DNA from: UBA5359 sp028699365 [NCBI: bacterium]
Lineage (GTDB): Bacteria > UBP13 > UBA5359
Direction of reading: 5' to 3'
Length of the DNA stretch: 5,591 nt
NCBI GenBank assembly: GCA_028699365.1
Contig: JAQVUQ010000202.1
Span: 1-5,591 of the forward strand
In this document: positions 1 to 5,591 of the stretch, piece after piece
Layout: the number at the start of each line of letters is the position of its first letter
Position numbering within the stretch: position 1 is the stretch's first letter
Translations under genes and position numbers: made by a program
Notes under the pieces: generated by a model
Seen by the model: only the letters and a program-made list of their open reading frames with translations
Told to the model about the DNA's origin: nothing
Database searches by the model: none

Positions 1-221
1 CTACGGATACGCAGGGGCAGCGTGAAATCATGTCTGTCTTTCCCGATAGTGGCATCGTATATACTCCGGGTGATCACCGGCAGCTTGCTTGTAACTTCAA
101 TAGGTCGCTTGATAAATTGCCTGCCATGAAAAACGAAGCCTGGAATGCTGCCAGGATGTGCATGAACTGGGAGATCGAAAAGACAAAATTGATTGAAGCC
201 ATTGGAGGCCTTTGTGAATAA
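1..221 (+). CDS. Glycosyltransferase, GT4-like, C-terminal end (5' partial)
   Basis: This is the tail of a gene that begins before the window, read in the frame whose first full codon is at base 3, with its TAA stop at 219-221. The 72 visible codons hold a segment reading GIVYTPGDHRQLA, followed by an alternating helical stretch with MNWEIEKTKL near the end. This is how GT-B family 4 glycosyltransferases usually close: a 'v.pgD...la' strand-and-loop after the nucleotide-sugar binding domain, then a helix ending in a W-E-x-E segment that packs back onto the N-terminal domain. The donor-binding and catalytic residues lie upstream and cannot be checked, so sugar and linkage are unknown. An internal ATG at base 30 is not a credible start, because the frame is open to the window edge and the family pattern continues. 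The end overlaps the next gene by 8 bases if that gene starts at its GTG, which suggests translational coupling. Confidence 0.72.
   Translation, partial: TDTQGQREIMSVFPDSGIVYTPGDHRQLACNFNRSLDKLPAMKNEAWNAARMCMNWEIEKTKLIEAIGGLCE
204..208 (+). promoter_or_regulatory. Ribosome binding site that decides the start of the second gene
   Basis: GGAGG sits inside the end of the upstream gene, 5 bases before a GTG at 214 and 14 bases before an ATG at 223. The spacing favours the GTG. A TTG at 193 in the same frame lies upstream of this site and so cannot use it. Confidence 0.6.
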
Positions 222-1527
222 GATGAGAACCGTCCTTATCGTTATGCCTCAATTCATTCCCAGCAGTTATCCTCCGGCCCACAGGGTGCGGTTCTTTACC
301 AATCACCTTGAGGAATTCGGTTGGAAATCCGTAGTGCTTACGGTAGAGCCTCAGTATCTGGAGGAGGCTCCTGACTGGGAATTTGCCGGACTGGTATCCA
401 ATGATCTGGAGATAATACGTACCAGGGCGTTTCCTTGCGGGCTTACCCGCAAGATGGGCATAGGAGACCTGGGAATAAGGGCTTTATGGTTCCATCTGCG
501 GGAAGCGCGCAGGATATGCCGGGAACGTAAAATCGATCTTCTTTTTATTCCAGGCCCGCCTTGGCATACCTTTCTGGTGGGACCAAGGATTAAAAGGGAG
601 TTCGGCATACCCTTCGTGATAGATTACATCGATCCTTGGGTTTCCTCCTGTGGCGAGGATGGGCGTTTCTGGGCCAAGGATTATTGGTTCCGCCGTATGG
701 CCATGAAACTGGAACCTGCCGTGGCCGGGAGTGTTGATCATGTCGTGGCCGTCTCCGACGGTACAAGCGATGGTGTCAGGGAGAGGTACCCTTGCATGTC
801 ATCGGACATGTTTACCGGCATACCGTATGGCGGAGAACAGGGGGATTTCGATTTTATTAGAGCAAATCCCGCCGATAATCCCTTCTTCAGCATGGGTGAC
901 GCTAATTTTAATTTCGTTTATATCGGCGCCATGCTGCCTAAGGCGTATGATACTCTCAGGGCTCTTTTCATGGCGGTGAAGAGTATATGCGTGGATTATC
1001 CTCAGCTTTACTCGAAGATGCGCCTGCACTTTATCGGCACCACTTATGCCGCCGACCCACGGGCCGGACTGGTGGAGCCTGTGGCCAAGGAGATGGGCCT
1101 GCAGGATATAGTCGTAGAGCGTCCCAAAAGGGTGCCCTATATGACCGCCAATACAGTGCTTACCCAGGCCAATTGCATCCTTGGTCTGGGAACCACGGAA
1201 ACTCACTATACGGCTTCCAAGATCTATCCGTGCATCCTGGCGGAGAGGCCGCTTATAGCCATATATCATGCACTCAGCAGCGTTACCGATGTCATGAGGG
1301 AAACAAACGCCGGAGAACTGATTACCTATACAACCGAAGCTCCGGTTGATACACGGGTATCGTTGATAAGAGATGCTTTGCTTAAGGTAATGGACCCCGG
1401 ATATGTCAAGCCTGTAGTCAACTGGCAGGGCTATGAGAGGTATTCGGCACGCAGCATGACCGAAAAACTGGCAGAGGTCTTTGATAATGTGGTCCGGACA
1501 GCGGTAGTCGTAAACGGCAAGATCTGA
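214..1527 (+). CDS. GT-B fold glycosyltransferase (GT4-like)
   Basis: A complete gene of 437 residues from the GTG at 214. The ATG at 223 is the alternative start and would give 434 residues. It has the two-domain plan of GT-B glycosyltransferases. The N-terminal acceptor-side domain opens with a hydrophobic strand (RTVLIVMPQF) followed by PPAHRVRFF, a common opening of this group. At residues 114-142 it carries the hallmark GPPW...GIPFVIDYIDPW, like the 's.PP...G.p.v.D.rDpW' segment of many GT4-like polysaccharide enzymes. The donor-side domain starts near residue 234 (FVYIGAMLPK) and includes SKIYPCILAERPL at about 336-348, the counterpart of the 'SK..eyla.gkP' nucleotide-sugar loop. The classic E-x7-E pair is not evident; a proline (base 1228) stands where the second acid is often found. 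No signal peptide or membrane span is seen, so it probably acts at the cytoplasmic membrane face on a lipid-linked glycan. The sugar specificity cannot be told. One base separates its TGA from the next ATG, consistent with an operon. Confidence 0.82.
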   Translation: MNKMRTVLIVMPQFIPSSYPPAHRVRFFTNHLEEFGWKSVVLTVEPQYLEEAPDWEFAGLVSNDLEIIRTRAFPCGLTRKMGIGDLGIRALWFHLREARRICRERKIDLLFIPGPPWHTFLVGPRIKREFGIPFVIDYIDPWVSSCGEDGRFWAKDYWFRRMAMKLEPAVAGSVDHVVAVSDGTSDGVRERYPCMSSDMFTGIPYGGEQGDFDFIRANPADNPFFSMGDANFNFVYIGAMLPKAYDTLRALFMAVKSICVDYPQLYSKMRLHFIGTTYAADPRAGLVEPVAKEMGLQDIVVERPKRVPYMTANTVLTQANCILGLGTTETHYTASKIYPCILAERPLIAIYHALSSVTDVMRETNAGELITYTTEAPVDTRVSLIRDALLKVMDPGYVKPVVNWQGYERYSARSMTEKLAEVFDNVVRTAVVVNGKI

Positions 1528-1528
1528 T

Positions 1529-2674
1529 ATGGATAATAATATTATTCGCAAAAAAATGCCCGAATTGGACAGCATACGCGGCATCGCCGTGCTGATGGTT
1601 TTACTTTATCATGGCTTATTTTGGTCATTTCCTGTCGAGCGGGCGTCCGGGATAACAAGAGCGTTGCTGCTCCTGTCTCAACCCGGCTGGCTTGGGGTGC
1701 AGTTATTCTTTGTCCTTTCAGGTTTTCTTATTACCGGTATATTGCTGGATACAAGGCATAGAGTTGACTATTATCGTCGGTTCTATATCAGGAGGGTGCT
1801 GCGTATACTGCCGGCCTACATTGCGCTTCTGTTATTGCTGGCGACTACCGGCATAGCCGGAACGCCGTTCCTTGCCCTGAGTACTGTCTTTCTTGCTAAC
1901 GTAACTACGCTGTTCGGTGTTCCACTGCAGTACGGCCCGTTATGGTCATTGGCGGTTGAGGAGCATTTTTATATAGGCTGGCCGGCTTTGGTGCGGAATC
2001 TCTCTGACAAGGGAGTGTTGATTACCGCGCTATTTATTTGCATTATCGTACCTGTATTACGGGCTGTCGCCTTTCAACATGGAATGGTGGAACAGCTCTA
2101 TTATTACACATGGTTTACTGTGGATGGACTGGCGATGGGAGCCATTACAGCCGTTCTGTTAAGGTATACGGCTGTAACACGCCGAACAGTGGCCTGGGGG
2201 GCCGGCGTATTAATCCTGCTGAGCACCGCAGCGGTAATTATCGGTTATAATCATGGTATAATGACCCGTACCCGTCTGCTGGGGGCGTCGTTGCAGTGCA
2301 CGGTTCTTTGTATGCTTTTTATAGGGTTACTGGTAGTTACGCTTTTGGTTGGATCATCGCCGTTCAGTAAGCTAGTCTGCCGACCGGTGCTGAAGTTCTT
2401 CGGCGATATCAGCTATGGTCTGTATCTTGTGCATATGCTGGCGTTTCGACTCTTTGACAGGTATTTCGACGGTATGCCGTTCTTTGCGGATGGAGGACCG
2501 GTTCGCCTGGAAGCGGTTCTTATCAGGCTTGCTGTTGCCGGTGGAGCCGCCGTAGCCGTGGCTGCTTTATCCAGAAGGTATTTTGAAGAGTATTTTCTTA
2601 AATTAAAAACTGTCTGGACCGATGGTCGCGTTGGAAAAGAGGTAGGACGGAAAGCTGTAAAGGAGATCGCCTGA
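1529..2674 (+). CDS. Acyltransferase-3 family membrane O-acyltransferase (OafA-like)
   Basis: 381 residues, about the usual length of a stand-alone acyltransferase-3 (PF01757) membrane protein. The family marks appear in order: LDSIRGIAVLMVLLYH at 13-28 with the conserved Arg17 and His28; GVQLFFVLSGFLITG at 56-70; YIRRVLRILPAY at 86-97, the R-x-x-R-x-x-P cytoplasmic loop; PLWSLAVEEHFYIGWP at 137-152, containing the conserved W-S-L-x-x-E; and DISYGLYLVHM at 293-303 near the end. About ten hydrophobic spans separate these. Such enzymes move an acyl group, commonly acetyl from cytoplasmic acetyl-CoA, onto a hydroxyl of a sugar in lipopolysaccharide, O-antigen or exopolysaccharide. There is no C-terminal SGNH domain, so it is the single-domain type; a short charged tail (about 361-381) follows the last span. 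The start at 1529 lies one base after the upstream stop and lacks a clear Shine-Dalgarno sequence, so coupled translation is likely. A later ATG at 1556 has no better site. Which sugar and acyl group it uses is not visible. Confidence 0.9.
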   Translation: MDNNIIRKKMPELDSIRGIAVLMVLLYHGLFWSFPVERASGITRALLLLSQPGWLGVQLFFVLSGFLITGILLDTRHRVDYYRRFYIRRVLRILPAYIALLLLLATTGIAGTPFLALSTVFLANVTTLFGVPLQYGPLWSLAVEEHFYIGWPALVRNLSDKGVLITALFICIIVPVLRAVAFQHGMVEQLYYYTWFTVDGLAMGAITAVLLRYTAVTRRTVAWGAGVLILLSTAAVIIGYNHGIMTRTRLLGASLQCTVLCMLFIGLLVVTLLVGSSPFSKLVCRPVLKFFGDISYGLYLVHMLAFRLFDRYFDGMPFFADGGPVRLEAVLIRLAVAGGAAVAVAALSRRYFEEYFLKLKTVWTDGRVGKEVGRKAVKEIA

Positions 2675-2692
2675 CGGTCTGTTCCTTGATGT

Positions 2693-3115
2693 ATGACTAG
2701 TTATAAGTATAAAATAGCTTCGGTTATAAGCCATCCCATACAGTATAACTCGCCGATATTTCGGGGAGTGGCAGCGCATCATCGCTTTGACCTGACGGTG
2801 TTTTTTGCCTCTGACCATGGCGTTTCAAGCAGGTTGGATCCGGAATTCGGAAAGGCCTTTGCCTGGGATGTCCCTTTGCTTGAAGGTTATCGGCATATAC
2901 TCTTGAAGAACAGCAGTCAGGGTATGGATATCAACGACTGGAGACTCGATGGCCCGGAGTTAAAAGGCTATTACCATCGTGAGAAGTTTGATGCAGTGCT
3001 GGTTAACGGATGGGATAAAAAGCTTTACTGGCAAGCTATATTCTGGGCGAAGAGGATGGGAATACCGGTTATAATGCGGGGCGATTCTAACCTGAAGCAG
3101 AACAGACCCTGGTAG
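2693..3115 (+). CDS. N-terminal fragment of the interrupted glycosyltransferase
   Basis: This is the part translated if the TAG acts as a stop: 140 residues covering most, but not all, of the acceptor-side Rossmann domain. It ends just after RGDSNLKQNRPW. The stop falls inside the domain rather than in the linker between domains, so the product is unlikely to fold as a working subunit. It holds no donor-binding residues. Confidence 0.5.
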   Translation: MTSYKYKIASVISHPIQYNSPIFRGVAAHHRFDLTVFFASDHGVSSRLDPEFGKAFAWDVPLLEGYRHILLKNSSQGMDINDWRLDGPELKGYYHREKFDAVLVNGWDKKLYWQAIFWAKRMGIPVIMRGDSNLKQNRPW

Positions 3116-3907
3116 ATAAATGCTGCCAAGGCATTGGCATTCAGGCCTTTCTTCTCTCAGATAGATGCCTTTCTGGCGGTTGGACGGTATAACAGGGAGC
3201 TTTACAGTTACTTCGGCGTAAAGGATGCAAGGATTTTCAATGCACCACATTGTGTCGACAATGATTTTTTCATTGCAAAAGCAAAAGAGGTCAGAGGAAA
3301 GGCCGCAGAACTCAGGGCTGAGTTCGGGATAGCACCGGGGAATATTGTTATTCTGTTCGTCGGTAAACTCACTGCCAACAAACGGCCTCAGGATCTGCTT
3401 GAGGCGGTATCGAAATCGCGTTACCGTGATATACTCCATGTGCTCATGGTAGGGGATGGTCCTTACCGGGACAACTGCCTGAAGATGGCCGCCGCACACG
3501 GATTATCCAACCTCCACATGATGGGCTTCAGAAACCAGAGCGAACTGCCGTTTTTTTATGCTGCGGGAGATGTGCTGGTGTTACCTTCCGAACATGAAAC
3601 ATGGGGCTTAGTTATCAATGAGGCCATGGCCTGTGGATTGCCTGTTATTGCCTCTAGTGGCTGCGGGGCTGTTCCCGATATGGTGGTTAACGGTAAAACG
3701 GGCTTTAGCTATCAGGTAGGTGATATCGATGTCTTGGTCGAATTAATGAATAGAGTAGCGTGCAGGCCGGAAGTGTTAAACGAAATGAGGCCGCATGTTC
3801 TGTCACACATAAAGAAATTCAGTATAGACCGAACCGTTGAAGCGCTAACGGAGTGTATGGATTATGTTGAAGCGCATAGGAATCCGGCACGATTGAACAG
3901 GGGGTAA
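3116..3907 (+). CDS. C-terminal fragment of the interrupted glycosyltransferase (donor-binding domain)
   Basis: The open frame after the TAG has 263 sense codons before TAA at 3905-3907. It begins with the remainder of the acceptor domain and contains the whole glycosyl-transferase group 1 domain, with the E-x7-E motif and the following G-L-P-V-I-A loop intact. It has no convincing start of its own. The first possible initiator in frame is TTG at 3134, preceded only by AAGG two bases upstream, and the nearby ATG at 3120 is in another frame. Gene callers may report it as a separate glycosyltransferase of about 257 residues; I think it is the second half of one gene. Confidence 0.55.
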   Translation: MNAAKALAFRPFFSQIDAFLAVGRYNRELYSYFGVKDARIFNAPHCVDNDFFIAKAKEVRGKAAELRAEFGIAPGNIVILFVGKLTANKRPQDLLEAVSKSRYRDILHVLMVGDGPYRDNCLKMAAAHGLSNLHMMGFRNQSELPFFYAAGDVLVLPSEHETWGLVINEAMACGLPVIASSGCGAVPDMVVNGKTGFSYQVGDIDVLVELMNRVACRPEVLNEMRPHVLSHIKKFSIDRTVEALTECMDYVEAHRNPARLNRG

Positions 3908-3919
3908 CGGTGATCTGTT

Positions 3920-5152
3920 GTGAGTGAGCTATTACAGGAAATTACCGCCAAGGTGAGTGTTGCGGAAAATAGCGTACCTATGGAAACTGCCAGGGAAGAC
4001 AGCAGGCTTGTCATACTGGATGGTATCCGGGGGCTTGCAGCTCTTACGGTAGTAATGCACCATTTAAGCCGGCACCTGTATGCATGGCATGATAACACAT
4101 GGACGTTTTCCCTGATAGCACTTATTGATTACGCGTGGCGTTTTATGCTTTTTATGGCTGATACTTATGTATGGCCATCCGTACAGGTCTTCTTTTTACT
4201 AAGCGGTTTTGTAATTCATTTTAAGTATGTAAAGAAGCTGGCAGAAGGTGGCAAGCCCGGATTTTCCCATATAGGGTTTATTGTTAACAGATTCAGAAAA
4301 CTTTATCCTATGCTTATTGCTGCTGTTATCCTAACTTTTGTTTGCGATTGGGCTGCATCGGGTCTGATCAGCAAATCAGGTGCTGTTCCTCCCGCCTCGC
4401 CCGAGATTAACGCCATTCTTTCCCACGCAAACCTGCATATAAGGTCTCTCTTAGGAACCCTTGCTTTCCTGCAACCATTCTTTATGGACCCGTACGGTTC
4501 GAATTACGCTTTATGGTTTCTGGGCTACATGGGATGGTACTATATTCTTTACCCGGTTTATTTTATATTATCTTCCAGATACGGCGGATATGCGGCATTC
4601 TCCGTTTCGCTGGCAGTTGCTGTAGTGTCTATGGCATTTATCCGTGGTACAGGCTTTGCTCTTTATCCTGTCTTAGGGTGCTGGTGGCAGTGGTGCCTGG
4701 GAGCCTTTCTGGCTGAGATATACACAGGAAGGTGTATAAGAAACAGCTCCCGTATCTTTTCTCGGGTGCCTTACGAGATATTGCCCATTCTGTTGATCGC
4801 GGCGGCAGTAATAAACTGGCGATATTTCTACCATTTCGCCGTCTTGGGAGATCTGCTGTGGTACCCGCTGTTAGGCTTTGTTATACTGGTAATCCTTCTC
4901 TCAAGGCGTAAGCTGCCCACAGGAATTGGTAACGCATCTGTCTTTTTCACAAGAATAGGTGATTATTCTTTTCCGCTCTATGTATCCCATATTCCTGTTG
5001 TTGTTCTTTTATCCGTTGCCATATATAACCAGCGGGGCGGATTGAACGGTCTTGGATTACTTCCTTCGCTGGCCGGATTACTGATATCCTTAATCATTGC
5101 TTATGTAGTAAATCTTGCTGTAAAAGGGTGGATTAGATGTTTTTTGCGTTGA
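3920..5152 (+). CDS. Acyltransferase-3 family membrane protein, second and atypical copy
   Basis: 410 residues from GTG at 3920, of which the first 30 or so are polar and lie before the first membrane span; ATG at 3980 (codon 21) is an alternative start. Family marks are LDGIRGLAALTVVMHHLS at 33-50 with Arg37 and the His47-His48 pair, WPSVQVFFLLSGFVIHFKY at 85-103, VNRFRKLYPMLI at 122-133 (the R-x-x-x-x-Y-P loop) and IGDYSFPLYVSHIPVVVL at 347-364. About ten hydrophobic spans fit an acyl-group carrier enzyme of the inner membrane, which would O-acylate a polysaccharide. The segment LWFLGYMGWYYILYP (198-212) aligns with the W-S-L-x-x-E motif, but methionine 204 stands where a glutamate is usual. 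It is clearly not a recent duplicate of the acyltransferase at 1529, because outside the motifs the two share little. It starts 12 bases after the interrupted glycosyltransferase and its 3' end overlaps the next gene by 16 bases. The start has only a weak G-rich stretch upstream, so the exact initiation codon is uncertain. Confidence 0.85.
   Translation: MSELLQEITAKVSVAENSVPMETAREDSRLVILDGIRGLAALTVVMHHLSRHLYAWHDNTWTFSLIALIDYAWRFMLFMADTYVWPSVQVFFLLSGFVIHFKYVKKLAEGGKPGFSHIGFIVNRFRKLYPMLIAAVILTFVCDWAASGLISKSGAVPPASPEINAILSHANLHIRSLLGTLAFLQPFFMDPYGSNYALWFLGYMGWYYILYPVYFILSSRYGGYAAFSVSLAVAVVSMAFIRGTGFALYPVLGCWWQWCLGAFLAEIYTGRCIRNSSRIFSRVPYEILPILLIAAAVINWRYFYHFAVLGDLLWYPLLGFVILVILLSRRKLPTGIGNASVFFTRIGDYSFPLYVSHIPVVVLLSVAIYNQRGGLNGLGLLPSLAGLLISLIIAYVVNLAVKGWIRCFLR
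5125..5131 (+). promoter_or_regulatory. Probable ribosome binding site for the last gene
   Basis: AGGGTGG lies inside the end of the acyltransferase gene, 5 bases before the ATG at 5137. It is an imperfect Shine-Dalgarno match at good spacing and supports an overlapping start. Confidence 0.4.
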
Positions 5153-5591
5153 CTGTAGGTCGCTTATATAGCAAGCCCCCGGCTGAAAAAGGTTCCACAA
5201 ACAGGAAGGTAGTCTCAGTTTATATTCTTGCTTGCCTTATCATAATTGCAGGTTTATGGTATATGGCACCGCCGTATATATCTCTTGTCAATAAGTTACT
5301 GGCTACTTTGGTAGCGGTTATGATGTTCTACCCGTTCTACAGGTGGTTCGGGATGGGAGAAACGGGGTTCCCATTCTTTGAACTCCTCTGTCTTCACTAC
5401 TTTGCCATCTTTGTGCCGCCTGTCTTCTTTGACAGCATCATCTTCAGAGGCATAAAATGGGTAAACATAGAGGATGGGTTAGTAATTAATGTCCTGTTAT
5501 TGATTACTATTGGATCGGCTTTTTTTCTATTCGGTTCCTATGGAAGCTTTTTTTTGAAATGTAATGTGCTTCCCCCCTTCGAAATCAACAG
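5137..5591 (+). CDS. Multi-pass membrane protein, N-terminal part (3' partial); possible polysaccharide polymerase
   Basis: The frame is open from ATG at 5137 to the window edge, giving 151 codons. An in-frame TAG at 5134-5136 directly precedes the ATG, so this is the earliest ATG possible. After a polar N-terminus with several lysines and arginines (to about residue 24), hydrophobic spans appear at about 25-42, 47-66, 78-98 and 113-134. FPFFELLCLHYFAIFVPPVFF (78-98) resembles the 'P-F-x-P-L-x-x-x-x-Y-x-x-x-x-x-x-P' segments in the N-terminal part of some Wzy-type and oligosaccharide repeat-unit polymerases. I infer this from memory of the family's look, not from a match. The 16-base overlap with the acyltransferase shows tight operon linkage. 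In a cluster with several glycosyltransferases and no other polymerase in view, a polymerase is a reasonable guess, but a flippase-like or unrelated membrane protein is equally possible until the rest is seen. This stretch is visibly richer in T runs than the first glycosyltransferase genes. Confidence 0.6.
   Translation, partial: MFFALTVGRLYSKPPAEKGSTNRKVVSVYILACLIIIAGLWYMAPPYISLVNKLLATLVAVMMFYPFYRWFGMGETGFPFFELLCLHYFAIFVPPVFFDSIIFRGIKWVNIEDGLVINVLLLITIGSAFFLFGSYGSFFLKCNVLPPFEIN

Larger units (their letters stand above)
2693..3907 (+). pseudogene. GT4 glycosyltransferase interrupted by an in-frame TAG
   Basis: Read through, this frame would encode a 404-residue glycosyltransferase of normal family length, broken only by TAG at codon 141 (3113-3115). 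The N-terminal half has SVISHPIQYNSPIFRGVA (10-27), then DPEFGKAFAWDVPLLEGY (49-66) and PVIMRGDSNL (126-135), typical of the GT4 acceptor domain. After the stop, in the same frame, come DAFLAVGRYNRELY, the donor-domain strand FVGKLTANKRPQDLL (222-236), MVGDGP, and SEHETWGLVINEAMACG (300-316) with the E-x7-E pair at 302 and 310. The enzyme would add a sugar from a nucleotide donor to the growing repeat unit. The frame has no frameshift, and the motifs after the stop look undamaged, so the change is recent, a sequencing error, or read through. A TGG to TAG change is plausible, since the preceding residues are P-W and relatives often continue with another W or K. An in-frame TGA at 2687-2689 bounds the ATG start; no strong ribosome binding site precedes it. 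Gaps are 18 bases to the gene before and 12 to the gene after. Confidence 0.75.

Noticed and set aside
799-1584. Open frame of 261 codons on the minus strand opposite the first complete glycosyltransferase
   Set aside because: It runs antisense to a well-supported gene and across its end into the next one. Its translation is rich in His, Cys, Ile and Arg, with no family pattern, no operon partner and no ribosome binding site that I can see. It is best explained as a by-product of codon use.
2675-2692. Search for a promoter or terminator in the largest gap between genes
   Set aside because: The gap is only 18 bases and holds no inverted repeat, T run or promoter-like pair. The genes are more likely co-transcribed.
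2689-2700. Minimal frame ATG-TAT-GAC-TAG just before the interrupted glycosyltransferase
   Set aside because: It could in principle be a tiny leader overlapping the real ATG at 2693, but a three-codon frame occurs easily by chance and has no ribosome binding site.
3113-3115. Pyrrolysine insertion
   Set aside because: Known pyrrolysine proteins are mainly methylamine methyltransferases, and nothing here belongs to that group. Nothing in the window points to a pyl system, so a mutation or error is simpler.
2960-3499. Open frame of 179 codons on the minus strand across the TAG site
   Set aside because: It is antisense to both halves of the glycosyltransferase, whose motifs are clear on the + strand. 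The minus-strand translation has no recognisable domain, so it does not explain the interruption.
2693-3907. A natural split glycosyltransferase (two subunits, as in Alg13/Alg14-type pairs)
   Set aside because: The break lies inside the acceptor domain rather than between domains, the frame is unchanged, and the second part has no credible start codon or ribosome binding site.

Overview
The window is a piece of a bacterial surface-polysaccharide (O-antigen, capsule or exopolysaccharide) biosynthesis cluster. All recognisable genes lie on the + strand and are packed as one probable operon, with junctions ranging from a 16-base overlap to an 18-base gap. No stretch of 300 bases lacks a gene, and I see no RNA gene, mobile element, CRISPR array, terminator or promoter. 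The organism cannot be named from this. Codon use (frequent ATA for Ile and AGG for Arg, intermediate GC) is unlike an enterobacterium and would fit many anaerobic or environmental bacteria, but that is only a weak impression.

Layout: (1) the last 72 codons of a GT4-like glycosyltransferase that begins outside the window; (2) a complete GT-B glycosyltransferase, best started at a GTG with a good ribosome binding site; (3) a complete membrane acyltransferase of the acyltransferase-3 (OafA-like) family; (4) a third GT4 glycosyltransferase whose frame is interrupted by a single in-frame TAG at 3113-3115; (5) a second, dissimilar acyltransferase-3 protein in which the usual glutamate of the W-S-L-x-x-E motif appears to be methionine; (6) the first 151 codons of a multi-pass membrane protein that runs off the right edge and could be a polysaccharide polymerase or another envelope membrane protein.

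Working together, the glycosyltransferases would add sugars one by one to a lipid-linked repeat unit on the cytoplasmic face of the membrane. The two acyltransferases would add O-acyl (for example O-acetyl) groups to the sugars. The last membrane protein could polymerise, export or further modify the product. The substrates cannot be read from the sequence.

The two points most worth a second look are the amber codon inside gene 4, where about 264 codons downstream stay open and keep an intact donor-binding domain, and the apparent loss of the conserved acid in gene 5. I did not find convincing evidence for a wholly new biological system.
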